Of a DNA stretch of 64,000 nt, positions 25,107 through 33,114 are shown piece by piece. The position numbers and the translations under genes are program-made. Source of the stretch: Lederbergia citri (GTDB lineage: Bacteria > Bacillota > Bacilli > Bacillales > Bacillaceae_C); NCBI RefSeq assembly GCF_018343625.1, contig NZ_JAGYPG010000003.1, positions 127,102 to 191,101 on the forward strand, written 5' to 3'. The notes beneath the pieces are model-generated. The model worked only from the letters and a program-made list of their open reading frames with translations, made no database searches and was not told the DNA's origin. Each line of letters opens with the position of its first letter. The first letter of the stretch is position 1.

Positions 25107-26171
25107 ATGGAAAAACACCATAATGAACTACTTGAGTCAATCATTGATGTAATTAAAACTAAATATCCCAATGATATTAGCATACTGTTTATCTATGGAT
25201 CAGTTGTTAATGGTACTGCAAATGAAAATTCCGATTTAGATATGATCTTTGTTCCAAAAACTGAGCGGGGCTGGAATCTTGCAACAACATTCATTCTCAA
25301 TGGCAGTGGTAATGATCTTTGGGGTGTAAATTGGGATCGACTTGAAAGTTTTGCAAACTTCGATGATATGAGAGTGTCAATACTCGCAAATTCACGCCTA
25401 GTTTACTATGCATCAGAAGAAGACCGAGAGCGTTATGAAAAACTAAAAAGACAAATCGCAATGATTCAAAAGGGATCTCTCACACCCGAACTTATTGAAA
25501 AAGCTAATCAACACCTTTCAAGGGCTAAGCAATATTATGCTGAGCTATGTTTTGATAAGAATCTTTCGGCGGCTGGGGATATCATTCTTGAAATTAGTGA
25601 TACACTGTGTCTTTTGAACAATACCTTTCTACACTTTGGTGAAAAACATTTGAGTAGAGAACTTTCTATGCTAAATCGATTACCTGAAGGATTCAATGAA
25701 ATCTTACACGAAGTAACTGCTGCAAAGAATCACGAACAAATTCAAAAAGCTTGCTCCTATCTAATAAATTGCGTGGACGCTATTTTCAAAACAATAAAAA
25801 GTGAGCATTTACCAACTATATCAATGTCACATTTTAGAGGGCTTTACGAGGAGATATCTTCTCTTTGGAATAAAATTCGCTATTCTTGTGAAAAAGGAGA
25901 TGCTTTTAGTGCTTTTTTAGCGGCAACTAATCTTCAATCTGAACTTGATTATGTCCAAGAACAAACTAGAATTCATAACCCTGATTTGAATTTTATCCAA
26001 CATTACGATCCAGATAATCTTTCTAGTTTCGTACTGGCAGCGAACAAAGCTGAAGAAACATTTGTAAGGTTATTGAAAGAAAGCAATGTTCCAATTGACA
26101 GCTTTAATAATGTTGGAGATTTTAAGAATATGCTGATGAATCTAGGGACTGCGTGTAGCTCATCTGGATAG
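25107..26171 (+). CDS. Nucleotidyltransferase-domain protein
   Basis: A 354-residue protein. The N-terminal minimal nucleotidyltransferase motif is complete: FIYGSVVNGTANENSDLDMIFV (G-S then D-x-D). The rest is mostly helical and reminiscent of HEPN-like or substrate-binding helical domains of aminoglycoside adenylyltransferases. The substrate may be a small molecule, an RNA or a protein. AAGGAGG precedes the ATG. It is translationally coupled to the GrpB protein upstream. Confidence 0.75.
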   Translation: MEKHHNELLESIIDVIKTKYPNDISILFIYGSVVNGTANENSDLDMIFVPKTERGWNLATTFILNGSGNDLWGVNWDRLESFANFDDMRVSILANSRLVYYASEEDRERYEKLKRQIAMIQKGSLTPELIEKANQHLSRAKQYYAELCFDKNLSAAGDIILEISDTLCLLNNTFLHFGEKHLSRELSMLNRLPEGFNEILHEVTAAKNHEQIQKACSYLINCVDAIFKTIKSEHLPTISMSHFRGLYEEISSLWNKIRYSCEKGDAFSAFLAATNLQSELDYVQEQTRIHNPDLNFIQHYDPDNLSSFVLAANKAEETFVRLLKESNVPIDSFNNVGDFKNMLMNLGTACSSSG

Positions 26172-26224
26172 GATCTGAGTTATGTAAATATCATTTATTG
26201 TATTGTTATACGAGGAGGAGCATC

Positions 26225-26659
26225 TTGAAAGCAGTATTTTTTTCAATAGCAATTATATTATGCCCGTTATTATTAGTGGGGTGTTCTACGGAAACAATGG
26301 TTCTTTTAGACGAAGAAATATCAAAAGTGAATATTTCAAAATCTAAAGGATTTGGAGAAATGAATGAGGATATCATTTTAACTTTTAACGATACTAAGTC
26401 CTTAGAGACTTTTGAAAAAGCAATTACAACTGCAGTTAAGCAGTCAGGGAAGGTAAACGTGTCGGATCCTGAGTACGATATTATGGTGGCATATAAGTCA
26501 GAAAAAGGAGCGTTGCCGACTCATGCCCTGCATTTATGGTTAGGAATGGAAAACGAAAAGAGTATTTTTACGTATATGATGGATGAAACGGCATATTATA
26601 CTTCCCCAGAAATGACAAATAAATTAAGAAAATTGATTCTCTCTGATGAAAATAGTTAA
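26225..26659 (+). CDS. Putative lipoprotein
   Basis: A 144-residue protein with a lipoprotein signal (AVFFSIAIILCPLLLVGC; Cys20 is the lipidation site). The mature domain is about 125 residues (ILTFNDTKSLETFEKAITTA, DYDI-like PEYDIMVAYKSEKG, HALHLWLG) and resembles small extracytoplasmic domains of unknown role. The TTG start has GAGGAGG 7-8 nt upstream; an in-frame ATG at 26198 lacks one. Confidence 0.75.
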   Translation: MKAVFFSIAIILCPLLLVGCSTETMVLLDEEISKVNISKSKGFGEMNEDIILTFNDTKSLETFEKAITTAVKQSGKVNVSDPEYDIMVAYKSEKGALPTHALHLWLGMENEKSIFTYMMDETAYYTSPEMTNKLRKLILSDENS

Positions 26660-26698
26660 AGTTAACTAACAAAGAACGGCTCAATAGGATTGGAAATA

Positions 26699-26833
26699 AT
26701 GGTTTCCGATTTCGATTATCCCACTTGGAATTTATATCTGGACGATGAGGTTAGGTTAAATAAAGAAGTGTTTAATGATTGGCTGATGCCTGTCTTGTCA
26801 AAACTTAACGAAAATACTTATAACCTTAAATAA
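26699..26833 (+). CDS. Possible 44-aa ORF or gene remnant
   Basis: The frame is open from about 26666. From the ATG it reads MVSDFDYPTWNLYLDDEVRL and on to a stop at 26831. The composition is protein-like and rich in Asp, Trp and Tyr, but no ribosome site is convincing. It may be the tail of a decayed gene. Confidence 0.3.
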   Translation: MVSDFDYPTWNLYLDDEVRLNKEVFNDWLMPVLSKLNENTYNLK

Positions 26834-26870
26834 ATGGGTTAATGATGAAAGTATTGTGCGAGGTGTTAAC

Positions 26871-27539
26871 ATGAATGCGAAAAAACTTGCTGGTGAAAAG
26901 GCAGTTGAATTTATCAAAGATGGCATGATCGTAGGATTAGGAACTGGTTCTACTGTTCATTGGTCTATTTTAAAGCTAGGTGAACTTGTGAAACAGAGTC
27001 TCACTATTAAAGGAGTTCCTACTTCCAAACAAACCGAACAGCTTGCCAAAGAATTAGGAATCCCATTAGTGAATATGTCTTCAATCGAGCAAATAGATAT
27101 TACAATAGATGGAGCAGATGAAGCCAATCCGGAATTTGAGCTCATAAAAGGTGGCGGAGGGGCACTGCTCCGTGAAAAAATGGTGGCATCCATTTCAAAA
27201 CGAATGATTGTTGTGATGGACGAGACGAAATATGTAGCGCATTTAGGGAAATTTCCGTTACCTGTTGAGATCACACAATTTGGCTGGGAAATGACAAGCA
27301 AGCAGGTTAGTACATTAGGTTGCGAACCAAAATTGCGAGTTGAAAATAATCTCTCTTTTATTACAGATAATGGGAATTATATTTTGGATTGCCATTTTGG
27401 TGAAATTCTTGATGCCAAGAGACTAAATGAAGAATTAAACATGATTCCAGGTGTGGTGGAGAATGGACTTTTTGTTAATATAGCCGATACGATGGTCATT
27501 GGAAACAGTGACGGACATGTTGAAATTATACATAAATAG
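26871..27539 (+). CDS. rpiA: Ribose-5-phosphate isomerase A
   Basis: A 222-residue pentose-phosphate enzyme that interconverts ribose 5-phosphate and ribulose 5-phosphate. Signature motifs are GLGTGSTVHW, TIDGADEAN (catalytic Asp), LIKGGGGALLREKM and the C-terminal NIADTMVIG. ATG 26871 follows GCGAGGTG. A GNAT gene follows 25 nt downstream. It could supply ribose 5-phosphate to the PRPP synthetase paralogue at 6407, but there is no physical link. Confidence 0.95.
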   Translation: MNAKKLAGEKAVEFIKDGMIVGLGTGSTVHWSILKLGELVKQSLTIKGVPTSKQTEQLAKELGIPLVNMSSIEQIDITIDGADEANPEFELIKGGGGALLREKMVASISKRMIVVMDETKYVAHLGKFPLPVEITQFGWEMTSKQVSTLGCEPKLRVENNLSFITDNGNYILDCHFGEILDAKRLNEELNMIPGVVENGLFVNIADTMVIGNSDGHVEIIHK

Positions 27540-27564
27540 GTTGTCCACTGCTAGGAGGTATGGG

Positions 27565-28023
27565 ATGAAGGAGTATGAAGTTAGAAGGATAAATAATTTA
27601 ATGGATGAAAATATATACCCGTTAGTCGAAGAAAGCCGTAAATCCGGTTTTCGGTTCCTCCAAAAATTAGTGAATGATTATAAAGAGGGGTCCAATACTT
27701 TCAACAAACCTGGTGAAGCTTTAAATGGTGTATATGGTCTGGATGGCGCACTGGTCGCTGTTGGGGGAATTAACATTAATCCTTTTTCCGACGATGTACG
27801 TATTGGTCGAGTAAGAAGATTTTATGTGGCCAATGATTATCGAAGACATGGGATAGGGACGCTCTTATTAGAAACGTTAATTTCAGAAGCCAAGAACCAA
27901 TTTCAAATACTGGTGTTAAACAGCACACCACAAGCTGATGTGTTTTACACTTCATTTGGCTTTATAAAAAGCGATAAATACCCTAATTCAACTCATTACC
28001 TCACACTTAAAACATACTCATAA
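27565..28023 (+). CDS. GNAT-family N-acetyltransferase
   Basis: A 152-residue acetyltransferase. GRVRRFYVANDYRRHGIGTLLLETLISEA is the complete acetyl-CoA motif (R-R-H-G-I-G), and ADVFYTSFGFIKSD is the late GNAT motif. The substrate is unknown. The ATG at 27565 has AGGAGGTATGGG upstream. It is likely co-transcribed with rpiA. Confidence 0.88.
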   Translation: MKEYEVRRINNLMDENIYPLVEESRKSGFRFLQKLVNDYKEGSNTFNKPGEALNGVYGLDGALVAVGGININPFSDDVRIGRVRRFYVANDYRRHGIGTLLLETLISEAKNQFQILVLNSTPQADVFYTSFGFIKSDKYPNSTHYLTLKTYS

Positions 28024-28055
28024 AGGGAATTTTTGTAATTAAAAGGAAAAAACCT

Positions 28056-28084
28056 TTGAAAGGGCATCCTATCTATGTTAGATT
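28056..28084 (+). promoter_or_regulatory. Promoter of the erm leader
   Basis: TTGAAA (28056-28061), a 17-nt spacer and TAGATT (28079-28084), just before the leader peptide. Confidence 0.75.
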
Positions 28085-28118
28085 AAAAGTACTTTGATGA
28101 ACGGAGGGTTGTTGAAAA

Positions 28119-28166
28119 ATGGGTATTGTATGGATAAGATTGCGTTTTTCAACTTTATGCGGCTAA
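28119..28166 (+). CDS. Macrolide-arrest leader peptide of erm (15 aa)
   Basis: ATG at 28119 follows CGGAGGG by about 10 nt. The peptide MGIVWIRLRFSTLCG contains RLRF, the same +x+ arrest core as the ErmD leader peptide. ACTTTATGC in its last codons pairs exactly with GCATAAAGT at 28176-28184. The segment ATGAACGGAGGGTT before it is also present before the hflX leader. Confidence 0.88.
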   Translation: MGIVWIRLRFSTLCG

Positions 28167-28184
28167 TTGAATAGTGCATAAAGT

Positions 28185-28228
28185 CTCTGCCTGTAAGCAG
28201 AGTAAACGGGATCCGTCTGCCCTTTTTT
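28185..28228 (+). terminator. erm attenuator: anti-terminator/terminator pair
   Basis: CTCTGC (28185-28190) can pair with GCAGAG (28197-28202). Alternatively GCAGA pairs with TCTGC (28216-28220), with an inner CGG/CCG, and is followed by CCTTTTTT. The two structures exclude each other, which is the form of a transcription attenuator. Confidence 0.8.
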
Positions 28229-28270
28229 AATAATCTTCATTAAAAAATATATTAATATACGTAGCTGTGA

Positions 28271-28302
28271 AGAAAGGTGGATTGTTCTGCCTTTCTTTTT
28301 AT
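28271..28302 (+). terminator. Second terminator in the erm leader
   Basis: AGAAAGG (28271-28277) pairs with CCTTTCT (28290-28296) and is followed by TTTTATT. Confidence 0.75.
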
Positions 28303-28404
28303 TGTGGAAATTTTTACCTATCCATTAATTGGAGTGGATTATTTGGGATATGGTTCTAGGCTTCAACTTTTTTTATAAAAGGCGAGGCTTCTTTCCTTTA
28401 CTCT

Positions 28405-28433
28405 AAATCGCAGGCAGAAGACTGCGATTTTTT
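28405..28433 (+). terminator. Third terminator in the erm leader
   Basis: AAATCGCAG (28405-28413) pairs with CTGCGATTT (28422-28430) followed by T residues. It ends 6 nt before the GGAGGG ribosome site of erm. Confidence 0.8.
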
Positions 28434-28452
28434 ATATTGGAGGGAAAATCAT

Positions 28453-29310
28453 ATGGCGAAAAGAACACATAAGTACAGTAACAAAAAATTAAGTCGAGGA
28501 GAGCCTCCCAATTTTTCTGGGCAGCACTTAATGCACAATAAAAAGCTACTTCATGAAATCGTGGATCGAGCGAACTTAAGCAAAAAAGATACAGTTCTAG
28601 AATTAGGAGCGGGAAACGGTGCTTTGACGACAGTCCTAAACGAACGAGCAGGAAAGGTATTGGCGGTGGAATATGATTCCAAGTTCGTCGAAATTCTAAA
28701 GAGGAAAGCAGGACAATATCAAAATACGAAAATCATTCAACAAGACATCATGAAAATCCATTTGCCTAGAGAAAAATTTATTGTCGTATCAAATATTCCT
28801 TATTCTATCACGACACCTATAATGAAGATGCTTTTAAATAATCCATCGAATGGTTTGCAAAGAGGGGTCATTGTGATGGAAAAAGGGGCAGCTAGACGAT
28901 TTACGTCAAAGTTCGTGAAGAATCCTTATGTTTTAGTGTGGAGAATGTGGTTTGATCTTCTCTATGTTAAAGAAATTTCTAGAGAATATTTTTCTCCTCC
29001 ACCAAGGGTCGATTCTGCCATACTTGTAATTAAGAGAAAGGTAAAGCCGATTGTTTCTTACAAATATTACGCAACCTTCCATGGACTTGCAGAATATGCC
29101 CTAAAAAAGCCAAATACACCAATCGATAACGCGTTAAAAGGTATATTTACCTCACCTCAAATGAAGAAATTAAAAAGAAGCTTGTCCATTAAGAATGAAA
29201 CACCCATTGGTTGTCTTACTGAATCTCAATGGGGAATTATTTTTGATACAATGACCAAGTATGTGCAACAACATCTTTGGCCAAGACTAAAAAAGAAAAA
29301 ACAACAATAA
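28453..29310 (+). CDS. erm: 23S rRNA (adenine) N6-methyltransferase, Erm(D) group
   Basis: A 285-residue SAM-dependent methylase. Erm enzymes methylate A2058 of 23S rRNA and give resistance to macrolides, lincosamides and streptogramin B. Visible landmarks are [14 protein letters not shown], the SAM motif [14 protein letters not shown] (48-61), the catalytic [10 protein letters not shown] (NIPY 114-117) and [10 protein letters not shown]. Length and sequence follow Erm(D)/Erm(K)/Erm(34) of Bacillus, including the extended basic C terminus. Start ATG has GGAGGG 8 nt upstream. Its leader peptide and three terminators indicate induction by transcription attenuation, as known for ermK. Neighbours are ordinary genes, with no mobile element beside it, so it may be an intrinsic chromosomal copy. 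Confidence 0.95.
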   Translation: MAKRTHKYSNKKLSRGEPPNFSGQHLMHNKKLLHEIVDRANLSKKDTVLELGAGNGALTTVLNERAGKVLAVEYDSKFVEILKRKAGQYQNTKIIQQDIMKIHLPREKFIVVSNIPYSITTPIMKMLLNNPSNGLQRGVIVMEKGAARRFTSKFVKNPYVLVWRMWFDLLYVKEISREYFSPPPRVDSAILVIKRKVKPIVSYKYYATFHGLAEYALKKPNTPIDNALKGIFTSPQMKKLKRSLSIKNETPIGCLTESQWGIIFDTMTKYVQQHLWPRLKKKKQQ

Positions 29311-29320
29311 TACTTGTGAT

Positions 29321-29350
29321 AAGAGCATGTTCTAACCATGCTCTTATCTT
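29321..29350 (+). terminator. Probable erm terminator
   Basis: AAGAGCATG (29321-29329) and CATGCTCTT (29337-29345) are perfect complements, followed by ATCTTCTT. The T tract is weak. Confidence 0.65.
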
Positions 29351-29458
29351 CTTATAGGTTTTATAATTGGGTGTTTAAAATTATGAAAAAAGAAATTGCG
29401 TAAGAAAAAGATATCGGATAATGTTAGAGATGATATAAGTCAAAGAGGTTGAAATTAT

Positions 29459-30760
29459 ATGAAACTCAAGCAGAATCGATTAGGGATTATCATTATCCTT
29501 TTCTTAATAGTAGTTGTTAGTTTTATGCTTTTTTATCCCAAAAGTGATAAAGATCCTATCGGTAATAAACCCATAAATGAATTCAACGAGAAGGAAGTTA
29601 ATCAGAAATTACCGCTAACTTTAACAGTAAATGAAGATGACATAAAGCCCGAAACTATTGCTTATCGTTTGTGGTTTGAATTAATGCAATCATTTAAAGA
29701 TGACGGGTTGATTAAGAATGCATATTTTAAAAGATTTCATTTGTTAGAGGGAGACGAAGGTGAGTTCGTCGTGGCGGTTGTCTATCAAGTTGAGTTAGGA
29801 GAAGGTACGAAAGCTAGTTTTGGTGAAATAATGGAAGATGGATTAGTCGACAACATCGTCTGGAAATTGAGGATACGGAAGGATGAGGAGTTAACATACA
29901 CGTTAGAAAGCTTTGAGAATTCAAATGACAGTATGATTGGTCTCCCACCTGTACAAGATGAGGAAAGTTATCAAAAGGAAGCTGGAATAGTATCAAATGA
30001 CGACTTTCGGTACGAAATCTCGAATGAGATTTTAAAAATAACATACGATAACGGAAAAAATTGGGCAGTAGTACCAGTTTCGACAGATGAATTATTTGGT
30101 GGAGATTATAGCGGCTCAAAAAATGATCTAATAGAGGGTAGTTATATCATTAATCCCACCAAAACCGCGTTTGTTCTATTTTCAAATCAAAAACTATATT
30201 TGTTAATGACAACAGATCAAGGAAAAACTTGGGATAAAGTATTAATAAAAGATCAATTGCCGCATGTCCGCCAAAGATTTATAGGGTTTACATCAGAGAA
30301 GGATGGGTATCTCATTTTTACTTGTGACCGGACAATGTCCAGTGAGTCAAACTTCGTTTTGAAAACATATGATGGGGGCAAAACATGGAAATCTTCTGGA
30401 TCAGTGGAGGAGATAACTTCATTAGTGACAAGTGGCAGCTTTATTAATGACAAGCTCGGCTTTATCTCTTTTGGTTCCTATAACACAATGGATAACCCAC
30501 CTAGACCTTGGCTTTTCCGCACAGATGATGGAGGAAGTAATTGGAATGAAGTGGCTATTCCAATCCCAGATGAGTATAAAGGAATATTTATAGTAGCAGA
30601 AGCTCCTGTTTTTAAAGATGGTCAGGGAATCTTATTAGTAAATCAAGGACCTAATGGAGATTATATTGGTGGTAAAGTTTTAGCGAAGTTTATATCTGAA
30701 GATGAAGGAAAGACGTGGGTTTTCTCTAGTTTGGTCGATCCGGATAATGTGTTAGATTGA
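29459..30760 (+). CDS. Membrane-anchored BNR/Asp-box repeat protein
   Basis: A 433-residue protein with an N-terminal anchor helix (LGIIIILFLIVVVSFMLFY). About 150 residues form a first domain. The rest is a likely beta propeller with repeated Asp-box turns: TYDNGKNWAV, TTDQGKTWDK, TYDGGKTWKS, RTDDGGSNWNE and SEDEGKTWVF. Such sialidase-like or YCF48-like propellers bind ligands outside the cell; catalysis is not implied. It overlaps the region leading to the DUF6157 gene (gap 14 nt), suggesting an operon. Confidence 0.8.
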   Translation: MKLKQNRLGIIIILFLIVVVSFMLFYPKSDKDPIGNKPINEFNEKEVNQKLPLTLTVNEDDIKPETIAYRLWFELMQSFKDDGLIKNAYFKRFHLLEGDEGEFVVAVVYQVELGEGTKASFGEIMEDGLVDNIVWKLRIRKDEELTYTLESFENSNDSMIGLPPVQDEESYQKEAGIVSNDDFRYEISNEILKITYDNGKNWAVVPVSTDELFGGDYSGSKNDLIEGSYIINPTKTAFVLFSNQKLYLLMTTDQGKTWDKVLIKDQLPHVRQRFIGFTSEKDGYLIFTCDRTMSSESNFVLKTYDGGKTWKSSGSVEEITSLVTSGSFINDKLGFISFGSYNTMDNPPRPWLFRTDDGGSNWNEVAIPIPDEYKGIFIVAEAPVFKDGQGILLVNQGPNGDYIGGKVLAKFISEDEGKTWVFSSLVDPDNVLD

Positions 30761-30774
30761 GGAGGGAATTATTT

Positions 30775-31176
30775 ATGAGTTACAAAAACACGCTCATTAC
30801 GATTTCAGAAGATTCAAAGGTTACATCTGCAAAGGTACCTGTCGCTAAAAACGATAAACCTACGATTGCTTCATTAGAGTATGATTTAATTATGAATAAT
30901 CCCTACACATATACACAAGACGACGTACAGTTTAAAACGTACTTGATTAAGAATCAAATTGAGGCAGTAAATGTAGATGAGCTACGTGAGCAATTTTTCT
31001 CAAAACCAAAGGCGTGCTTCAGAGCTTCTCCTTTAGTAAAAAATTATGGTTGGGGAATCCATTATGATAATGAAGGGAAAGTGGCCATATATGATGCTGA
31101 AAGTGAAATCTATCAACAATTGCTTGATCGCGATGATTTAACGAAGGTAAAAGGAATGCGTTCGAAGAGAAAATAA
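30775..31176 (+). CDS. DUF6157 family protein
   Basis: A 133-residue cytosolic protein with the family features YKNTLITISEDSKVTSAKVP, KPTIASLEYDLIMNNPYTYTQDDV, CFRASPLVKNYGWGIHYDNEG and Y-x-x-L near the end. No function is established. ATG 30775 follows GAGGAGGG. It is the second gene after the BNR protein and is ended by the terminator at 31183. Confidence 0.85.
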   Translation: MSYKNTLITISEDSKVTSAKVPVAKNDKPTIASLEYDLIMNNPYTYTQDDVQFKTYLIKNQIEAVNVDELREQFFSKPKACFRASPLVKNYGWGIHYDNEGKVAIYDAESEIYQQLLDRDDLTKVKGMRSKRK

Positions 31177-31182
31177 ACGATG

Positions 31183-31225
31183 AAAGATCCCCTAGTTAAT
31201 GATGATTAGGGGATCTTTATTTTAT
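31183..31225 (+). terminator. Intrinsic terminator
   Basis: AAAGATCCCCTA (31183-31194) and TAGGGGATCTTT (31207-31218) are perfect complements followed by ATTTTAT. Confidence 0.85.
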
Positions 31226-31335
31226 AGACAAATTCAGCATTCTTATCCTGGTAAATCCACCGCCACTATTTTTCCTATCCAAAATTATAATCAAATAAGG
31301 AGGACGAGTGATTGTCATAATTGCTCGCCTTATTT

Positions 31336-31713
31336 TTATTCAACTGGACTGCTTAAATGTTCATGAATCAGTTCCCATTTATGACCTACAAAAGTAAACA
31401 CATTCGTCGCTCTTCCACTGCCCGATACAAATTTTCCTTCGTAGTACCCCTCGTAATGGTATGTATAAATACAGGCAGCAGATGTGTCACTCTCTGAAAT
31501 CCACTGCACATCCTTTGCGGAGTATACTTCATTTTTAATCGTGTCCCACGCATTGTTAAAGTAACATTCTATTTCTTCCAATGATGTACACGACCTATCC
31601 GTAAACCAATAAACAGCATTTGGATGCAATAAATCTTTTACATTATTAAAATCGTGTGAATTTGTTGCATCAATATATGCTTGCAAAGCCTCTTTATAAT
31701 TAATTTTCAACAC
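31336..31713 (-). CDS. SnoaL/NTF2-like protein
   Basis: A 125-residue cone-fold protein (ALQAYIDATNSHDFNNVKDLLHPNAVYWF, SASA-like CIYTYHYEGYYEGKF, closing HKWELIHEHLSSP). It belongs to the DUF4440/SnoaL group of small ligand-binding or ketosteroid-isomerase-like proteins. The start is uncertain: GTG (31713) and TTG (31710) both overlap or abut the GGAGGTG ribosome site. An ATT at 31704 would have the best spacing, so a rare ATT start is possible. Confidence 0.75.
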   Translation of the reverse strand: MLKINYKEALQAYIDATNSHDFNNVKDLLHPNAVYWFTDRSCTSLEEIECYFNNAWDTIKNEVYSAKDVQWISESDTSAACIYTYHYEGYYEGKFVSGSGRATNVFTFVGHKWELIHEHLSSPVE

Positions 31714-31917
31714 CTCCAGTAAGTACCTGACGATATCATATCAAAAGCAGGGGATATCAAGAAATATACAATGGTTCTTGTTATTTAAAAATTCATAGCA
31801 TAAAATACATCGTAATATATACTGAGCGATGAAGAAGAGTAATCTATATAAACGCTGTAGAGAACCGACCATTTTTAAAAGAAATAAAGAATAGGGTAGG
31901 ATTGTATTAAAATTATT

Positions 31918-31950
31918 ATGATTCTTCGTTATGAAGGATCATTTTTTTCT
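31918..31950 (+). terminator. Terminator in the leader of the APH-fold gene
   Basis: ATGATTCTTC (31918-31927) pairs with GAAGGATCAT (31933-31942), one G-U pair, followed by seven T. It lies 90 nt before the start at 32039 in a 325-nt intergenic region with no other clear element. It may be an attenuator. Confidence 0.7.
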
Positions 31951-32038
31951 ATTTGGAGCAAAAAAAGTTACAGCAGGTTTTTTTATTGAAATGCAGAATA
32001 TGTGAAGATACAACCCGCTGAGTTTGGAGTGATATAGT

Positions 32039-33031
32039 ATGGCTGTGATTGAATCAGAAGAAACAATGATACTAAACGATATCCTTACAACATGTAAAAA
32101 ATTATTTGGTTTTCAAGTATTTGAAGTTGTATCAATAAAAAGGGGATGGCTTAATTTAAAGTGGAAAATAAAGACGTCAGAAGGTGTTTTTTTAGTAAAA
32201 CAATATAATAAAGATAGATTTAAGCATTATAATCTCGAAGAATTATTACTAGCATTCTCACAGCAAGAAAGACTACATAAGCAAGGCTTTCCATGTCCAG
32301 GGCTGCTTTCTTATCAAGGTAATGTCATGTTAGAAACAGATCACGGTGAACTTTTTATCGTCATGGAGTTTTGTCATGGTCAAGTGATTCTTCCAGGAAA
32401 GCTGAATACCAATCAAATGTATGATTTAGGTCGATTCACGGGCCTGATGCATCGAGTATTAAACGACGGCACGCTTCCAAAAAAGAAAGTAACTAAATTC
32501 ATCCCTCCGAGTCGAGATGAGCGAATGGAATATTGGAATTTAGTTTTGAAAATGGTTGACCATCCTTCTCTGGAACATTTAATACCTATAATAGAAAGGC
32601 AATATCAACTAACAAAAGAACTTTCTATCTATGAATTTGATTCAATTGAAGAAGGCTGGGCTCATAGAGATTTATGGGTAGATAATCTACTATTTGAAAA
32701 AAATCATTTAAGTGCAGTACTAGATTTTGACAGATTAAATTATGATCACCCCCTTCTAGATATTGCAAGAGCAATAGTATCTTGTGCCATTGACGAGAAT
32801 TCCCTAAAGGTTGAGTTAGTTTCAAAGTTTACAGATGGTTATCGAGAACATAATGCAGTAGATTCCCATTCACTTATAAGCTCATTAAAGTTTTTGTGGT
32901 ATTTGGAAAGTACTTGGTGGCTTAAAAGCGATATGGAACAACTTACTGGCCCGCCTATCCGTTTTAAACAGGAAATGCTTTGGCTTTCTAAAAATTATAA
33001 TGAGTTGGATTCATTGCTAGGAGGACTTTAA
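32039..33031 (+). CDS. APH-fold small-molecule kinase
   Basis: A 330-residue protein-kinase-like phosphotransferase of the aminoglycoside phosphotransferase/CotS-like group. The Lys of FLVKQYN, the Brenner motif WAHRDLWVDNLLF (H-x-D-x-x-x-x-N) and VLDFDRLNYDHPLLDIARA (metal-binding DFD) are all present. The substrate could be an antibiotic, choline-like compound, homoserine or spore sugar; nothing visible decides. The ATG follows GGAGTGAT. A terminator sits in its leader. Confidence 0.8.
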   Translation: MAVIESEETMILNDILTTCKKLFGFQVFEVVSIKRGWLNLKWKIKTSEGVFLVKQYNKDRFKHYNLEELLLAFSQQERLHKQGFPCPGLLSYQGNVMLETDHGELFIVMEFCHGQVILPGKLNTNQMYDLGRFTGLMHRVLNDGTLPKKKVTKFIPPSRDERMEYWNLVLKMVDHPSLEHLIPIIERQYQLTKELSIYEFDSIEEGWAHRDLWVDNLLFEKNHLSAVLDFDRLNYDHPLLDIARAIVSCAIDENSLKVELVSKFTDGYREHNAVDSHSLISSLKFLWYLESTWWLKSDMEQLTGPPIRFKQEMLWLSKNYNELDSLLGGL

Positions 33032-33114
33032 GGTTCAGTAGTTTATGACGCATAACATCAATTAATGCTAAAGGTGAATTATTATTAAAAAAATCAAGAT
33101 TGGAGAAGTAAATT

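Noticed and set aside
31829..31894. 21-codon leader peptide (MKKSNLYKRCREPTIFKRNKE) before the APH-fold gene
   Set aside because: It contains K-R-C-R, a possible arrest motif, but has no usable ribosome site or promoter at the right place.
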